Shown here: positions 18,291 to 25,843 of the stretch, piece by piece
How the letters are laid out: each line of letters opens with the position of its first letter
Position numbering within the stretch: position 1 is the stretch's first letter
NCBI GenBank assembly: GCA_902785755.1
Contig: CACZZO010000004.1
Span: forward strand, 184,772 to 248,771
Direction: 5' to 3'
DNA: 64,000 bases
Origin: an uncultured Bacteroidia bacterium
GTDB lineage: Bacteria > Bacteroidota > Bacteroidia > Bacteroidales > F082
Notes under the pieces: generated by a model
Seen by the model: the letters and a program-made list of their open reading frames with translations, nothing else
The model's database searches: none
Told to the model about the DNA's origin: nothing
Made by a program: the position numbers and the translations under genes

Positions 18291-18357
18291 AACAGCTAAA
18301 CAGGCCAAAATTTTTGAAGTTTAGCAGGTTCGAAGCAAAATTTGGTAGAAAAATAGC

Positions 18358-18409
18358 CTTCAACCCTGCGGAATCTGTAAAAAAAAAAGCACTTTCCGCA
18401 GCGTTGAAG
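18358..18409. terminator. Long hairpin after the hydratase gene
   Basis: Arms 18358-18373 and 18394-18409 pair over 16 bp with one mismatch (CTTCAACCCTGCGGAA and its near complement). The 20-nt loop contains a run of ten A. Only a short T-run follows on the plus strand (gtgtttttg), so termination is plausible but not certain. Confidence 0.5.
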
Positions 18410-18438
18410 AGGTGTTTTTGAAAAATCTTTCCCTCAAT

Positions 18439-18471
18439 TTTGGCAGTTTCAAGGGAATTTCCATACCTTTG
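18439..18471 (+). promoter_or_regulatory. elbB promoter
   Basis: TTTG (18439-18442), 21 bp spacer, TACCTTTG (18464-18471): a near-ideal Bacteroidetes promoter, 26 bp before the elbB ATG. Confidence 0.7.
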
Positions 18472-18497
18472 CCTCAAATATCAAATTCAATCGAACT

Positions 18498-19163
18498 ATG
18501 AAAAAATTTGCAGTAATCTTAGCGGGCTGCGGTCGCAAGGACGGCAGCGAAATCAACGAGGCCATCACCCTTTTGCTCTCCATCGAGCAGCATCATTGTG
18601 AATACCAATGCTTTGCACCCAATCGCCCTCAAACCGAGGTCATCGACCATCTGACCGATGAGAAAGTGGCCGAGGAGCGCAACATCCTCACCGAGGCCGC
18701 ACGCTTGGCGCGTAGTCAGGTGAAGCCCATTGAGGAATACAAGGCCGCCGATTATGACGGTCTGCTGTTCAGTGGCGGTTACGGCGTGGCCAAGAACTTG
18801 TGCGATTATGCCTACAAAGGTGCCGAAATGGAGGTGAAGCCCGATGTGGCCCGTGCCATCGTCGAAACGCGCGAGGCCAACAAACCCATCGGAGGAATGT
18901 GCATTGCGCCCGTGATGTTCGCCAAACTGTTGCCTGGCGTTTGCGTCACCTTGGGCAACGAAGGCACGCCCGATGCCGACAACATCCGCGCTATGGGTGC
19001 CTTCCACGTGCAAACCGAAAACGGTGATGTGTGTGCCGACAACGAAATGTTAGTCTTCACCACGCCCGCCTACATGCTCGATGCGACCATCAAGGATGTG
19101 TACGATGGTGCCTACAATTTGGTGGAATCCATCATCGACACGTTGGACGGGAAACGCGATTGA
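18498..19163 (+). CDS. elbB: ElbB/ES1-type DJ-1 superfamily glyoxalase
   Basis: 221 aa. The start VILAGCGRKDGSEINEA matches the ElbB N-terminus (VxLxGCGxxDGSEIxEA). QCFAPN, VIDHLT, ARLARSQ and the loop LLFSGGYGVAKNLCDYA follow in family order, and the nucleophile region PIGGMCIAPVM has Cys before the elbow. ElbB is a cytoplasmic DJ-1/PfpI-fold protein with glyoxalase activity reported for the E. coli member; its physiological role is unclear. Own promoter, single gene. Confidence 0.92.
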   Translation: MKKFAVILAGCGRKDGSEINEAITLLLSIEQHHCEYQCFAPNRPQTEVIDHLTDEKVAEERNILTEAARLARSQVKPIEEYKAADYDGLLFSGGYGVAKNLCDYAYKGAEMEVKPDVARAIVETREANKPIGGMCIAPVMFAKLLPGVCVTLGNEGTPDADNIRAMGAFHVQTENGDVCADNEMLVFTTPAYMLDATIKDVYDGAYNLVESIIDTLDGKRD

Positions 19164-19208
19164 TGCAATCCATAATAATTGCTTTTGTCCGCTTAATCCC
19201 TATTTGCC

Positions 19209-21200
19209 ATGAACAAGAAACTATTTCTTATCGCACTTCTGTTCCTTTCCGTAAGTGCCTTTGCCCAAGTGAAATTCACGCTGCAATCGCCCGACAAGGA
19301 CATCACCGTCACCATCGAGGTTGGCGAACAAATCACCTATGCTGTCACGCATGGCAACACTTGTATATTGGCACCTTCGCCTATCGGGATGAAGCTCGCC
19401 AACGGCACCCAGATAGGAAGGAAACCCGTCGTGAAAAGTGCCAAGACACACTCCGTCAACCAAACCTTGGACTCGCCGTTTTATAAAAAGTCAGAGATTT
19501 CTGAAGTCTATGAGGAATTGGCTTTGATTTTCAAGGGCAATTACAAGGTTGTTTTCCGTGCCTATAATGAAGGCGTGGCCTACCGTTTCGAGACGCAGTT
19601 TTTTAGGCCGATTGTCATAGAAAACGAAACTGCTGAATTTAACTTTGATGCAGATTATCAGGCTATTGTCCCTTATGTTCTCAGGCGTGCAGGCGTGGAG
19701 GGCGACATCATACAACAACAATTCTACAACTCGTTTGAGAACACCTACACCCACACTGCTTTGAGCCAGATGGACCCTGACAAATTAGCTTTCCTGCCCG
19801 TGTTGGTTGAACTCAAGGACGGAAAGAAAGCCGTCATCACTGAGGCTGACTTGGAAGACTTTCCCGGCTTGTATCTCCGCAACGAACAGGGCAAAAACGG
19901 CTTCACCGCAGTTCATGCAGGCTATCCGAAAACCATCCAACAAGGCGGTCATAACAACCTGCAATATCGGGTGATGGAACACGAAAAATATGTGGCCAAA
20001 ACCTCCGGCAGACGCGCTTTCCCTTGGCGTTGCATCGTAATCTCAGAAAGCGATAAGGAATTGGCCAACAACGATTTAGTCTATCTCTTGGCTTCGCCTA
20101 ACCGTGTGAAAGACATTTCTTGGATTAAGCCTGGCAAGGTGGCTTGGGACTGGTGGAACGCTTGGAATATCTATGGCGTCGACTTCAAGGCGGGCATCAA
20201 CAACGACACCTATAAATATTATATAGACTTTGCCAGCCAATACGGCATCGAATACGTCATTTTGGACGAGGGTTGGGCCGTCAACAAACAGGCCGACCTC
20301 TTCCAAGTGGTTCCCGAAATAAACATTCAGGAACTCGTCAATTATGGTGCCGAGCGTAATGTGGGCATCGTGCTTTGGGCTGGTCATGCCGCCATCGACA
20401 AAAACATGGATCGCGTTTGCAAGTTCTATTCCGAGATGGGAGTGAAAGGTTTCAAGGTCGACTTTATGGACCGCGACGACCAATTGGCGGTGGACTTCTA
20501 TTATCGCATGGCCAAGACCGCTGCCAAATATCACTTGTTCATCGACTTCCACGGAGCCTATAAACCTACGGGACTGAATCGCACCTATCCCAATGTGCTG
20601 AACCATGAGGGCGTGTATGGCCTTGAGCAAGCCAAATGGGACAACAACAGCGACTTGGTGACCAACGAAGTCACTATCCCATTCATCCGTATGGTGGCTG
20701 GTCCGTTGGACTACACCCAAGGTGCCATGAAAAACGCCAGCAAAAACAACTTTGCCGCCATTTATTCAGAGCCGATGAGCCAAGGTACACGTTGCCGACA
20801 ATTGGCTGAGTATGTGGTTTTTGAGTCGCCTTTCAACATGCTTTGCGACAGTCCGAGCAACTATAAGAGCGAAGACGAATGTACGCAATTCATCGCCAGT
20901 GTGCCTACCACTTGGGACGAAACCATTGTGCTTGACGGCAAGGTGGGCGAATACCTCGTCATTGCCCGTCGTAAGGATTTCCGTTGGTATGTTGGAGCCA
21001 TCACGAACTGGGAAAAGCGCGACCTTGAACTTGACCTTTCCGTGCTGCCCAACTTCGGTGCCAAATCGGGACACATCTTCCGCGACGGCATCAATGCTGA
21101 CCGTGTGGCCAAAGACTTTGTTTCGGAAACCGTTCAAGTGATGGGCAACAAAGTGAAAGTGCATCTCGCCGAAGGCGGTGGTGCCGTGATAGTTTTTTAA
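19209..21200 (+). CDS. Glycoside hydrolase family 97
   Basis: 663 aa with signal peptide (MNKKLFLIALLFLSVSAFAQ), so periplasmic or surface. N-terminal beta-sandwich, then a TIM barrel with GKVAWDWWNAWNIYGVDFK, YVILDEGWA, GIVLWAGHA, GVKGFKVDFMDRDDQ, LFIDFHGAYKPTGLNRTYPNVLNHEGVYGLE, in the order of GH97. The Asp in KVDFMDRDDQ sits where retaining GH97 enzymes have their nucleophile, which favours an alpha-galactosidase-like member over an inverting SusB-like alpha-glucosidase; this is an inference from memory of the family. No SusC/SusD pair nearby. Convergent with vsr, 2 bp apart. Confidence 0.92.
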   Translation: MNKKLFLIALLFLSVSAFAQVKFTLQSPDKDITVTIEVGEQITYAVTHGNTCILAPSPIGMKLANGTQIGRKPVVKSAKTHSVNQTLDSPFYKKSEISEVYEELALIFKGNYKVVFRAYNEGVAYRFETQFFRPIVIENETAEFNFDADYQAIVPYVLRRAGVEGDIIQQQFYNSFENTYTHTALSQMDPDKLAFLPVLVELKDGKKAVITEADLEDFPGLYLRNEQGKNGFTAVHAGYPKTIQQGGHNNLQYRVMEHEKYVAKTSGRRAFPWRCIVISESDKELANNDLVYLLASPNRVKDISWIKPGKVAWDWWNAWNIYGVDFKAGINNDTYKYYIDFASQYGIEYVILDEGWAVNKQADLFQVVPEINIQELVNYGAERNVGIVLWAGHAAIDKNMDRVCKFYSEMGVKGFKVDFMDRDDQLAVDFYYRMAKTAAKYHLFIDFHGAYKPTGLNRTYPNVLNHEGVYGLEQAKWDNNSDLVTNEVTIPFIRMVAGPLDYTQGAMKNASKNNFAAIYSEPMSQGTRCRQLAEYVVFESPFNMLCDSPSNYKSEDECTQFIASVPTTWDETIVLDGKVGEYLVIARRKDFRWYVGAITNWEKRDLELDLSVLPNFGAKSGHIFRDGINADRVAKDFVSETVQVMGNKVKVHLAEGGGAVIVF

Positions 21201-21202
21201 GG

Positions 21203-21751
21203 TCAAGTAGAAGGAGGAAAATCTTCCGCCGCCATCGAAACGGGCATTTCTTGAAAATCGTAAGGCACCGGCTTGGGCTGGTGCAAGGCCAAGAAATTGT
21301 CGTTGAGCAGCAACTCCACGCGCAGCATGGTTTCTTCAATCATTTTGGGCACCAACTGACATTCCCAAACCACAATGACTTGCCAGCCGTTGTCGCGCAA
21401 AACTTGGTAATTCCGCTGGTCGCGCTCTTGGTTTCTTCGGATTTTGTTCACCCAAAATTCGCGGTTCGTCTCCGGAATCTTGCAACACCTTGAACCATCT
21501 TCCCTAAACTCTAAACCCTCAACACTAAACTCAACAAAATGCCCGTGCCAGAAACACCCATTCACAAAGATGGCTGTCCGATACCGCCGCATCACAATAT
21601 CTGGCTTGCCCGGCACCGATTTCACGTTGAGGCGATAGCGGTAGCCGTGCCGCCACAGCCATTGCCGCACCAAGAGTTCGGGCTTGGTGCCTTTGCCGTG
21701 GATGCGCGACATCACATAGTGGCGTTGCTGTGGAGTGAGGCGGTCGGTCAT
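21203..21751 (-). CDS. vsr: Very short patch repair endonuclease with an in-frame insertion
   Basis: 182 aa. Vsr motifs are intact: MSRIHGKGTKPELLVRQ, PGKPDIV with Asp51, VNGCFWHGH with His69, and VVWECQLV. The protein nicks 5' of the T in T:G mismatches left by deamination of methylcytosine and is normally paired with a C5-methyltransferase; a Dcm-type enzyme is encoded 7 kb upstream in the same direction. Between HGH (residue 71) and the next Cys there are about 17 extra residues (72-88) that E. coli Vsr lacks; their DNA (21488-21538) contains a TTTAG-type repeat. In E. coli the flanking His and Cys bind zinc, so the insertion falls inside the zinc loop. Four bp downstream of nothing but the ICMT-like gene stop. 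Confidence 0.92.
   Translation of the reverse strand: MTDRLTPQQRHYVMSRIHGKGTKPELLVRQWLWRHGYRYRLNVKSVPGKPDIVMRRYRTAIFVNGCFWHGHFVEFSVEGLEFREDGSRCCKIPETNREFWVNKIRRNQERDQRNYQVLRDNGWQVIVVWECQLVPKMIEETMLRVELLLNDNFLALHQPKPVPYDFQEMPVSMAAEDFPPST
21504..21536 (-). repeat. Short repeat, copy B, inside vsr
   Basis: Plus-strand core CCTAAACTCTAAAC plus degenerate copies, lying in frame in the coding sequence between two zinc-ligand positions of Vsr. Same family as 17446-17489 and 54668-54696. Confidence 0.75.
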
Positions 21752-21755
21752 AACG

Positions 21756-22421
21756 TTACCAAATAAACGGCAAAACCTTGTATTTCACGCGCTGTTTATA
21801 CTCTTTATAGCCTTCCAAACCTTGTTCCAAAACGACTTCTTCGTTGCGGATGCGTTTGGCAATCAATGGGATATAAAGCAGCATAATGGCAAAGGAAATG
21901 GGCGAGGCCAACACCAACGGCATCATCAGGAAGAGGATGGTCGTGGCCATATACATCGGGTGGCGGACAATGCCATAAAGGCCCGTATCGACCACTTTTT
22001 GATGCTCTTGCACCTTGATGGTACGCGAGAGGTAGGTGTTTTCGCGCAGCACTTCGGCATACAAGGCATAACAAACAAGGAAAACCACCGCAGCCGTCCA
22101 AACCACCCAATTGGGCAGCACAAACCATTGGAAACGCCAATTTAGCCCCGCAACCACAAAAGCCGCAACGAACAGCAAGCCGCTCAATGCCACGACAGTT
22201 TTTTGCTCCTTCTCTTGTTCCTTGGCATTCAGCCGTTTGCGGAGCAGTTCTGGATTTTTTGCCATCATCACGAGTCCTGCAATGAACATTGGGACGAACA
22301 AAATGCCCATCAGCAGCCAGCCCTGCCAATAATGAAGCGAACCGGCAGGCAGGAAGATGAGCAGGCCAAGGATGATGACTCCCAAGAGGAATTTGGCTAT
22401 GGATTGGAGGAGGAGGTTCAT
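21756..22421 (-). CDS. Isoprenylcysteine methyltransferase-like (ICMT/PEMT) membrane protein
   Basis: 221 aa from MNLLLQSIAKFLL at 22421; an ATG 63 bp upstream would overlap the preceding gene and add a polar stretch. Five or so transmembrane helices. The C-terminal part has the family pattern: VVDTGLYGIVRHPMYMA (RHPxY, SAM/lipid-binding loop) and IRNEEVVLEQGLEGYKEYKQRVKYKVLPF (EE...Y..Y...). Bacterial members are methyltransferases for lipids or unknown small substrates. It sits between a Pmp3-like gene (5 bp) and vsr (4 bp), all on the minus strand. Base composition resembles the host genes rather than the AT-rich defence genes upstream. Confidence 0.88.
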   Translation of the reverse strand: MNLLLQSIAKFLLGVIILGLLIFLPAGSLHYWQGWLLMGILFVPMFIAGLVMMAKNPELLRKRLNAKEQEKEQKTVVALSGLLFVAAFVVAGLNWRFQWFVLPNWVVWTAAVVFLVCYALYAEVLRENTYLSRTIKVQEHQKVVDTGLYGIVRHPMYMATTILFLMMPLVLASPISFAIMLLYIPLIAKRIRNEEVVLEQGLEGYKEYKQRVKYKVLPFIW

Positions 22422-22426
22422 GGGGC

Positions 22427-22582
22427 TTATTTGTTCTTGTTCAATATGATCAGTGCGGCAATAACGCCCGGCACCCAGCCGCAAAGGGTAAGCAGGAACA
22501 CGATGAGCATCGAGCCGCAGCCGCGGTCGTACACCGCCAAGGGCGGGAAGAGGATGGAAAGGAGGACTCGGAGGAAGGACAT
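22427..22582 (-). CDS. YqaE/Pmp3-family small membrane protein
   Basis: 51 aa, two transmembrane helices. LLSILFPPLAVYDRGCGSMLIVFLLTLCGWVPGVIAALIIL matches the family (FPPxAV, GCG, N/TLCGWxPGxIHAL). The ATG at 22582 places the first helix at the N-terminus; a longer frame from 22627 overlaps the HNH gene. Pmp3-like proteins affect membrane potential in fungi; the bacterial role is unknown. Five bp before the ICMT-like gene, so the two are probably expressed together. Confidence 0.88.
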   Translation of the reverse strand: MSFLRVLLSILFPPLAVYDRGCGSMLIVFLLTLCGWVPGVIAALIILNKNK

Positions 22583-22608
22583 GGATGATAGGTTTTTGTT
22601 GTTAAACG

Positions 22609-23367
22609 CTAATTGTTGAAAATGCAATCTCTATGCCATTCAAGGAATTGAGGGTTTGGACGATGATATTCAGGCAAAGATATTTCAAGACCTTCTATAG
22701 ACGCAAAATGCTTTTCATAATAGGATTCTTCGATATATGTCTTGAGTTTGTCTGCTAAAATAACTCGGTAATGCTCATCGATGCTGATAAAGCCTTTGTC
22801 AAATGCTTTGTCATAAAGTGCGGAAAGACATAATCCATTTTCAGGGTTTAATCTCTCTTTCTTGTTTTCTGCCCAAGGGATGATATGACTCGCGACCAAC
22901 AACGAAGGAATATTTATCCCTGTTATGGCGCAGTGTTTCTCATATAGATTAAGAATCATAGAGCGAAAAGCGTCTTGATTTACTCGCTGTTTGACAAATG
23001 CTCGTTTGTCTTCGCCGATAAGATCAGTTTCGGTAATACCAACAATATCTTCAATGGAACTATGAAGCAGTTTAGCCTTGATTTGTTGTGCTTCAAAAAA
23101 CAAGTCTTCTTTTCTGTCCAAGAACTCATCCCAAATCGGTTTGCAAATAGAGATTCCTCCCGGCATACCTGTACGTCCACTTTCGATGATAACAGGGTCA
23201 CAAGCAGCAAAATTGACGAGCCTTAAAGCGACGCTATTGTTGGTTCGTCCAATTAAGTTAGCCAATTCAATTACTTCGGGTGTGGTGCGATTCAATCGGC
23301 CAAAAGGCAGGCGAAAATATAGGTCAAGTGCCAAGATAAGTTCATCCCGTGTCCAAACGTTTCTCAT
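22609..23367 (-). CDS. HNH endonuclease with N-terminal DNA-binding-like domain
   Basis: 252 aa. The N-terminal 60 residues (WTRDELILALDLYFRLPFGRLN...ELANLIGRTNNSVALRLVNFAACDP) form the helical domain seen in a group of restriction-type HNH nucleases. The HNH core is at about residues 144-195: EKHCAITGI, LLVASHIIPW (His161), ERLNPENGLCLSALYDKAFDKGFI (Asn177), the standard spacing of an active HNH. It may be the cleaving subunit for the methyltransferase at 28801-29856, which has no other dedicated endonuclease between them. 26-28 bp gaps separate it from its neighbours, in an AT-rich stretch. Confidence 0.88.
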   Translation of the reverse strand: MRNVWTRDELILALDLYFRLPFGRLNRTTPEVIELANLIGRTNNSVALRLVNFAACDPVIIESGRTGMPGGISICKPIWDEFLDRKEDLFFEAQQIKAKLLHSSIEDIVGITETDLIGEDKRAFVKQRVNQDAFRSMILNLYEKHCAITGINIPSLLVASHIIPWAENKKERLNPENGLCLSALYDKAFDKGFISIDEHYRVILADKLKTYIEESYYEKHFASIEGLEISLPEYHRPNPQFLEWHRDCIFNN

Positions 23368-23395
23368 AATATCAGAAATGTAACGATGATGAGTA

Positions 23396-24094
23396 TTATT
23401 GATTTAACGGCTTTTCACTGAAAACATTGTACATCAAAACTTTATTCACTTCAGGATGCTGTTCATATAATTGGATGTTATGTTCAGCAATGTATTGTAT
23501 GGTTTGCCATTCTTCTTCAGTAAGCGGATGATAAGTATTGTTGGGATAGTGCATCAATTCTTCAAATTCATCAACGTGTTCATAAACATAATCTGTCTCT
23601 TCGGTGATGGCTTGCAGCATCGGCATCAATTCCGTTACTGTTTTGTTGTTGGAATAGTGGGCGAAGAAAAGGAATGAAGCGGTTTTCTTCAAAACATCAT
23701 AAACCTTTGGAATATAATCATCCATTACCACTTGGAAAGAAGTCCGTCCATCGGGAGCCACCTTGCTCTCCAATTCTTTCTTGCAAAGCAGGGCAGCGGC
23801 GTAAAGAACGTGAGTTTTATATCCCAAATCATATTCAAGGTCGTTACGCCTCTTTTTTGCTTCAGTTGGATTGAATGTGGCTATGTAATCCAAATATTGA
23901 CGATAAAAGTCCTCGCCTTCGCCTGACAATCCATGCATAACGTCCAATATTTGGTCGGCAACACGGTCGAGTTTGTCAACATCCTGAATTCCACGACTCA
24001 TCAAACTCTTGAGCAATTCGGTGTTTTGGGTTAGACTTTCCCTTTCCAGTTTGAGAAGGTTTTCGATGCTTTCATAGAATTCTTTATCCATCAT
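23396..24094 (-). CDS. Orphan helical protein of the defence operon
   Basis: 232 aa (or 231 from the second ATG). Entirely helical and acidic by eye; no signal peptide, membrane helix or motif I recognise. Segments: SIENLLKLERESLTQNTELLKSLMSRG, DRVADQILDVMHGL, YDLGYKTHVLYAAALLCKKELE, KKTASFLFFAHYSNNKTVTELMPMLQAITEETDYVYEH. It is placed between the receiver-domain gene and the HNH gene on the same strand, 28 bp from HNH, so it is a likely structural or regulatory part of the system. Function unknown. Confidence 0.8.
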   Translation of the reverse strand: MMDKEFYESIENLLKLERESLTQNTELLKSLMSRGIQDVDKLDRVADQILDVMHGLSGEGEDFYRQYLDYIATFNPTEAKKRRNDLEYDLGYKTHVLYAAALLCKKELESKVAPDGRTSFQVVMDDYIPKVYDVLKKTASFLFFAHYSNNKTVTELMPMLQAITEETDYVYEHVDEFEELMHYPNNTYHPLTEEEWQTIQYIAEHNIQLYEQHPEVNKVLMYNVFSEKPLNQ

Positions 24095-24118
24095 GATGTT
24101 GTATTCTTTTCGATGTTT

Positions 24119-24256
24119 TCAAGAGATGATTTTCTTTGGAATTGGCATCGCCTGTAGCACTTTGCCATCAATTAGTTTTCCGTTTTTGTGCTTGCTGCGT
24201 TTGATATCGTTGGCTTTTGCGAACAAATCGATGAATGTATATTTTTTCTTGGGCAT
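24119..24256 (-). CDS. 45-aa basic protein
   Basis: A small open frame from ATG at 24256 to TGA at 24119, filling the gap between the receiver-domain gene (6 bp) and the orphan gene (24 bp). Translation begins MPKKKYTFIDLFAKAND and ends MPIPKKIIS. Eleven Lys and one Arg in 45 residues make it strongly basic, which suits nucleic-acid binding or an inhibitor/antitoxin-like peptide. No homologue comes to mind. The tight spacing is the main support. Confidence 0.55.
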   Translation of the reverse strand: MPKKKYTFIDLFAKANDIKRSKHKNGKLIDGKVLQAMPIPKKIIS

Positions 24257-24262
24257 ATAATA

Positions 24263-25840
24263 TTATTTTGTTTTTCCAATCAATCTAATCCATTCTGAAT
24301 TGTCAATTCCCACTCTTGATAATTGAGATGTATAAGCAGCAACGATGTGTTGAGCGAACATTTCTTTTAGCTCTGCCACCCAAACAAATTGATTGCCGCC
24401 AATGTCTTCAAACACATACTCACCATTCTCTTTTAATTTTGCTGTAATATTTGCGTTATTCTCATAGGGCGAGAATCTATGCAATTCAATCGAATACGAT
24501 TTATTATCCACAATCAAATGGTCTTGTTCTCCAACGACAATGGCTTCTCCTTTAATGCCCTGTACTAAGGGTAAAAATAAAAAGGTTCGTTCTTCGTTTG
24601 GTGGAATTCTCACGGAATCACAACTTTGTTGAATACATATTAAAAACTTTTCTTCTTCTTTATACTTAATGATTGTTCCTGTCGTAAGCCGATGAATTTT
24701 GGGTGAAGAAAATAAATTACTATGCTGAACTAATTTTGCCCATTTGTAATTTGAAGTATCTGCGTTTTCAGAGCAAAACAGTTTCGTTGTTTCTATTTTA
24801 TACAAGTCTGCCGTATGTCTGTTTACTTTTTCCTTCTTTGCTTGAATGTCAAAAGAAGTGTTGAATTTTTCTTCAAAATCAGCGGAAGATTTCAGCAAAT
24901 ACTTTAATTTTTCTGCATTTATGTCGATGTTCTTGCCGTTAATAATAGTATTGCAATCCTGTATATTTTCATCAATCCATGCTTCAATCCAACTATCAAA
25001 ATCTACATCACTATTTTCAATCAAATTAGCCACTGCCGTACCAAATATTTTGGGCAACATAGAAATAGCATCGTTACAATCAGGAATTGAAACATAATGT
25101 CCTAAAAATGCAGGATCAATATCCTTTGAAAAGACACCTATAATATTTGAGGTATTATTTCTAATTGAAGCAATTGTAGACATGGCAAAATTAGGTAATA
25201 ATCCACCAACGAAACGAGCAAATTCCGCAGTTATAAAATCAGGCAAGTCTTCATATTTCACAATTTTAGATTGTAAGTCTTGATTGTACTTTAATTGATC
25301 TTTTTCCCCATTATCTTTGGCTCTTACAAGAATTGTAACGTTTGCAGAAGACACCTGACACCTTTTTTCATCGATTGTATAGTTAGCATCTGTGGCTATT
25401 GCTTCATGAATATCTTTTGTAATACCATATAACTTGGCTCCGTCGCCTGTATATACAATAATCAGTTTCAATTTTTTTTCGGTGGCATCTTCAACAATGT
25501 TTTTAATCAATTCCAATGTATAAATTCCTCGAGGTTCTTCTGCTTCTACATCAGCCTCTGCATCGGCAATTTGTTGCGTGTTTTCAATATTTAAATACCA
25601 ATCAAGAACAACAACATCTGATTTAGAAAATAAAGTTTTACAGAACCCTAAATCTTCTGTGGTAGCAGGGGCAAATATGGTGCACAATTTACCTTTTTGT
25701 GCAAAAATCGAAGATATTTCATTAGCATCAAAAGCGTTTACCTTTTTCTCTGTCTGGTATGCGTTGTCATCAACAAAAATTATATTTTGTAGAAAATGAT
25801 CAACCACATTTCTGGTAATTTCATTAAAAGTCTGCGCCAT
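24263..25840 (-). CDS. Receiver-domain protein, partner of the MORC-kinase
   Basis: 525 aa. The first 135 residues have the receiver pattern: IIFVDDN (acidic pair Asp24-Asp25), DVVVLDWYL (predicted phosphoacceptor Asp80) and LIIVYTGD (Thr131), with an acidic insertion (DAEADVEAEEPRG) after the Asp80 strand. The remaining 390 residues show no output domain I know: a helical middle and a beta-rich end (GTIIKYKEEEKFLICIQQSCDSVR, FLFLPLVQG, GNQFVWVAELKEMF). It starts 3 bp after the stop of the double-ATPase kinase gene, so a phosphorelay pair is the simplest reading. The C-terminal part may be the effector or a scaffold. AT-rich. Confidence 0.82.
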   Translation of the reverse strand: MAQTFNEITRNVVDHFLQNIIFVDDNAYQTEKKVNAFDANEISSIFAQKGKLCTIFAPATTEDLGFCKTLFSKSDVVVLDWYLNIENTQQIADAEADVEAEEPRGIYTLELIKNIVEDATEKKLKLIIVYTGDGAKLYGITKDIHEAIATDANYTIDEKRCQVSSANVTILVRAKDNGEKDQLKYNQDLQSKIVKYEDLPDFITAEFARFVGGLLPNFAMSTIASIRNNTSNIIGVFSKDIDPAFLGHYVSIPDCNDAISMLPKIFGTAVANLIENSDVDFDSWIEAWIDENIQDCNTIINGKNIDINAEKLKYLLKSSADFEEKFNTSFDIQAKKEKVNRHTADLYKIETTKLFCSENADTSNYKWAKLVQHSNLFSSPKIHRLTTGTIIKYKEEEKFLICIQQSCDSVRIPPNEERTFLFLPLVQGIKGEAIVVGEQDHLIVDNKSYSIELHRFSPYENNANITAKLKENGEYVFEDIGGNQFVWVAELKEMFAQHIVAAYTSQLSRVGIDNSEWIRLIGKTK

Positions 25841-25843
25841 AAG

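Noticed and set aside
22427..22627. A longer 66-codon start for the Pmp3-like gene
   Set aside because: It overlaps the HNH gene and adds a polar stretch; the ATG at 22582 gives the family's usual 51-aa length.
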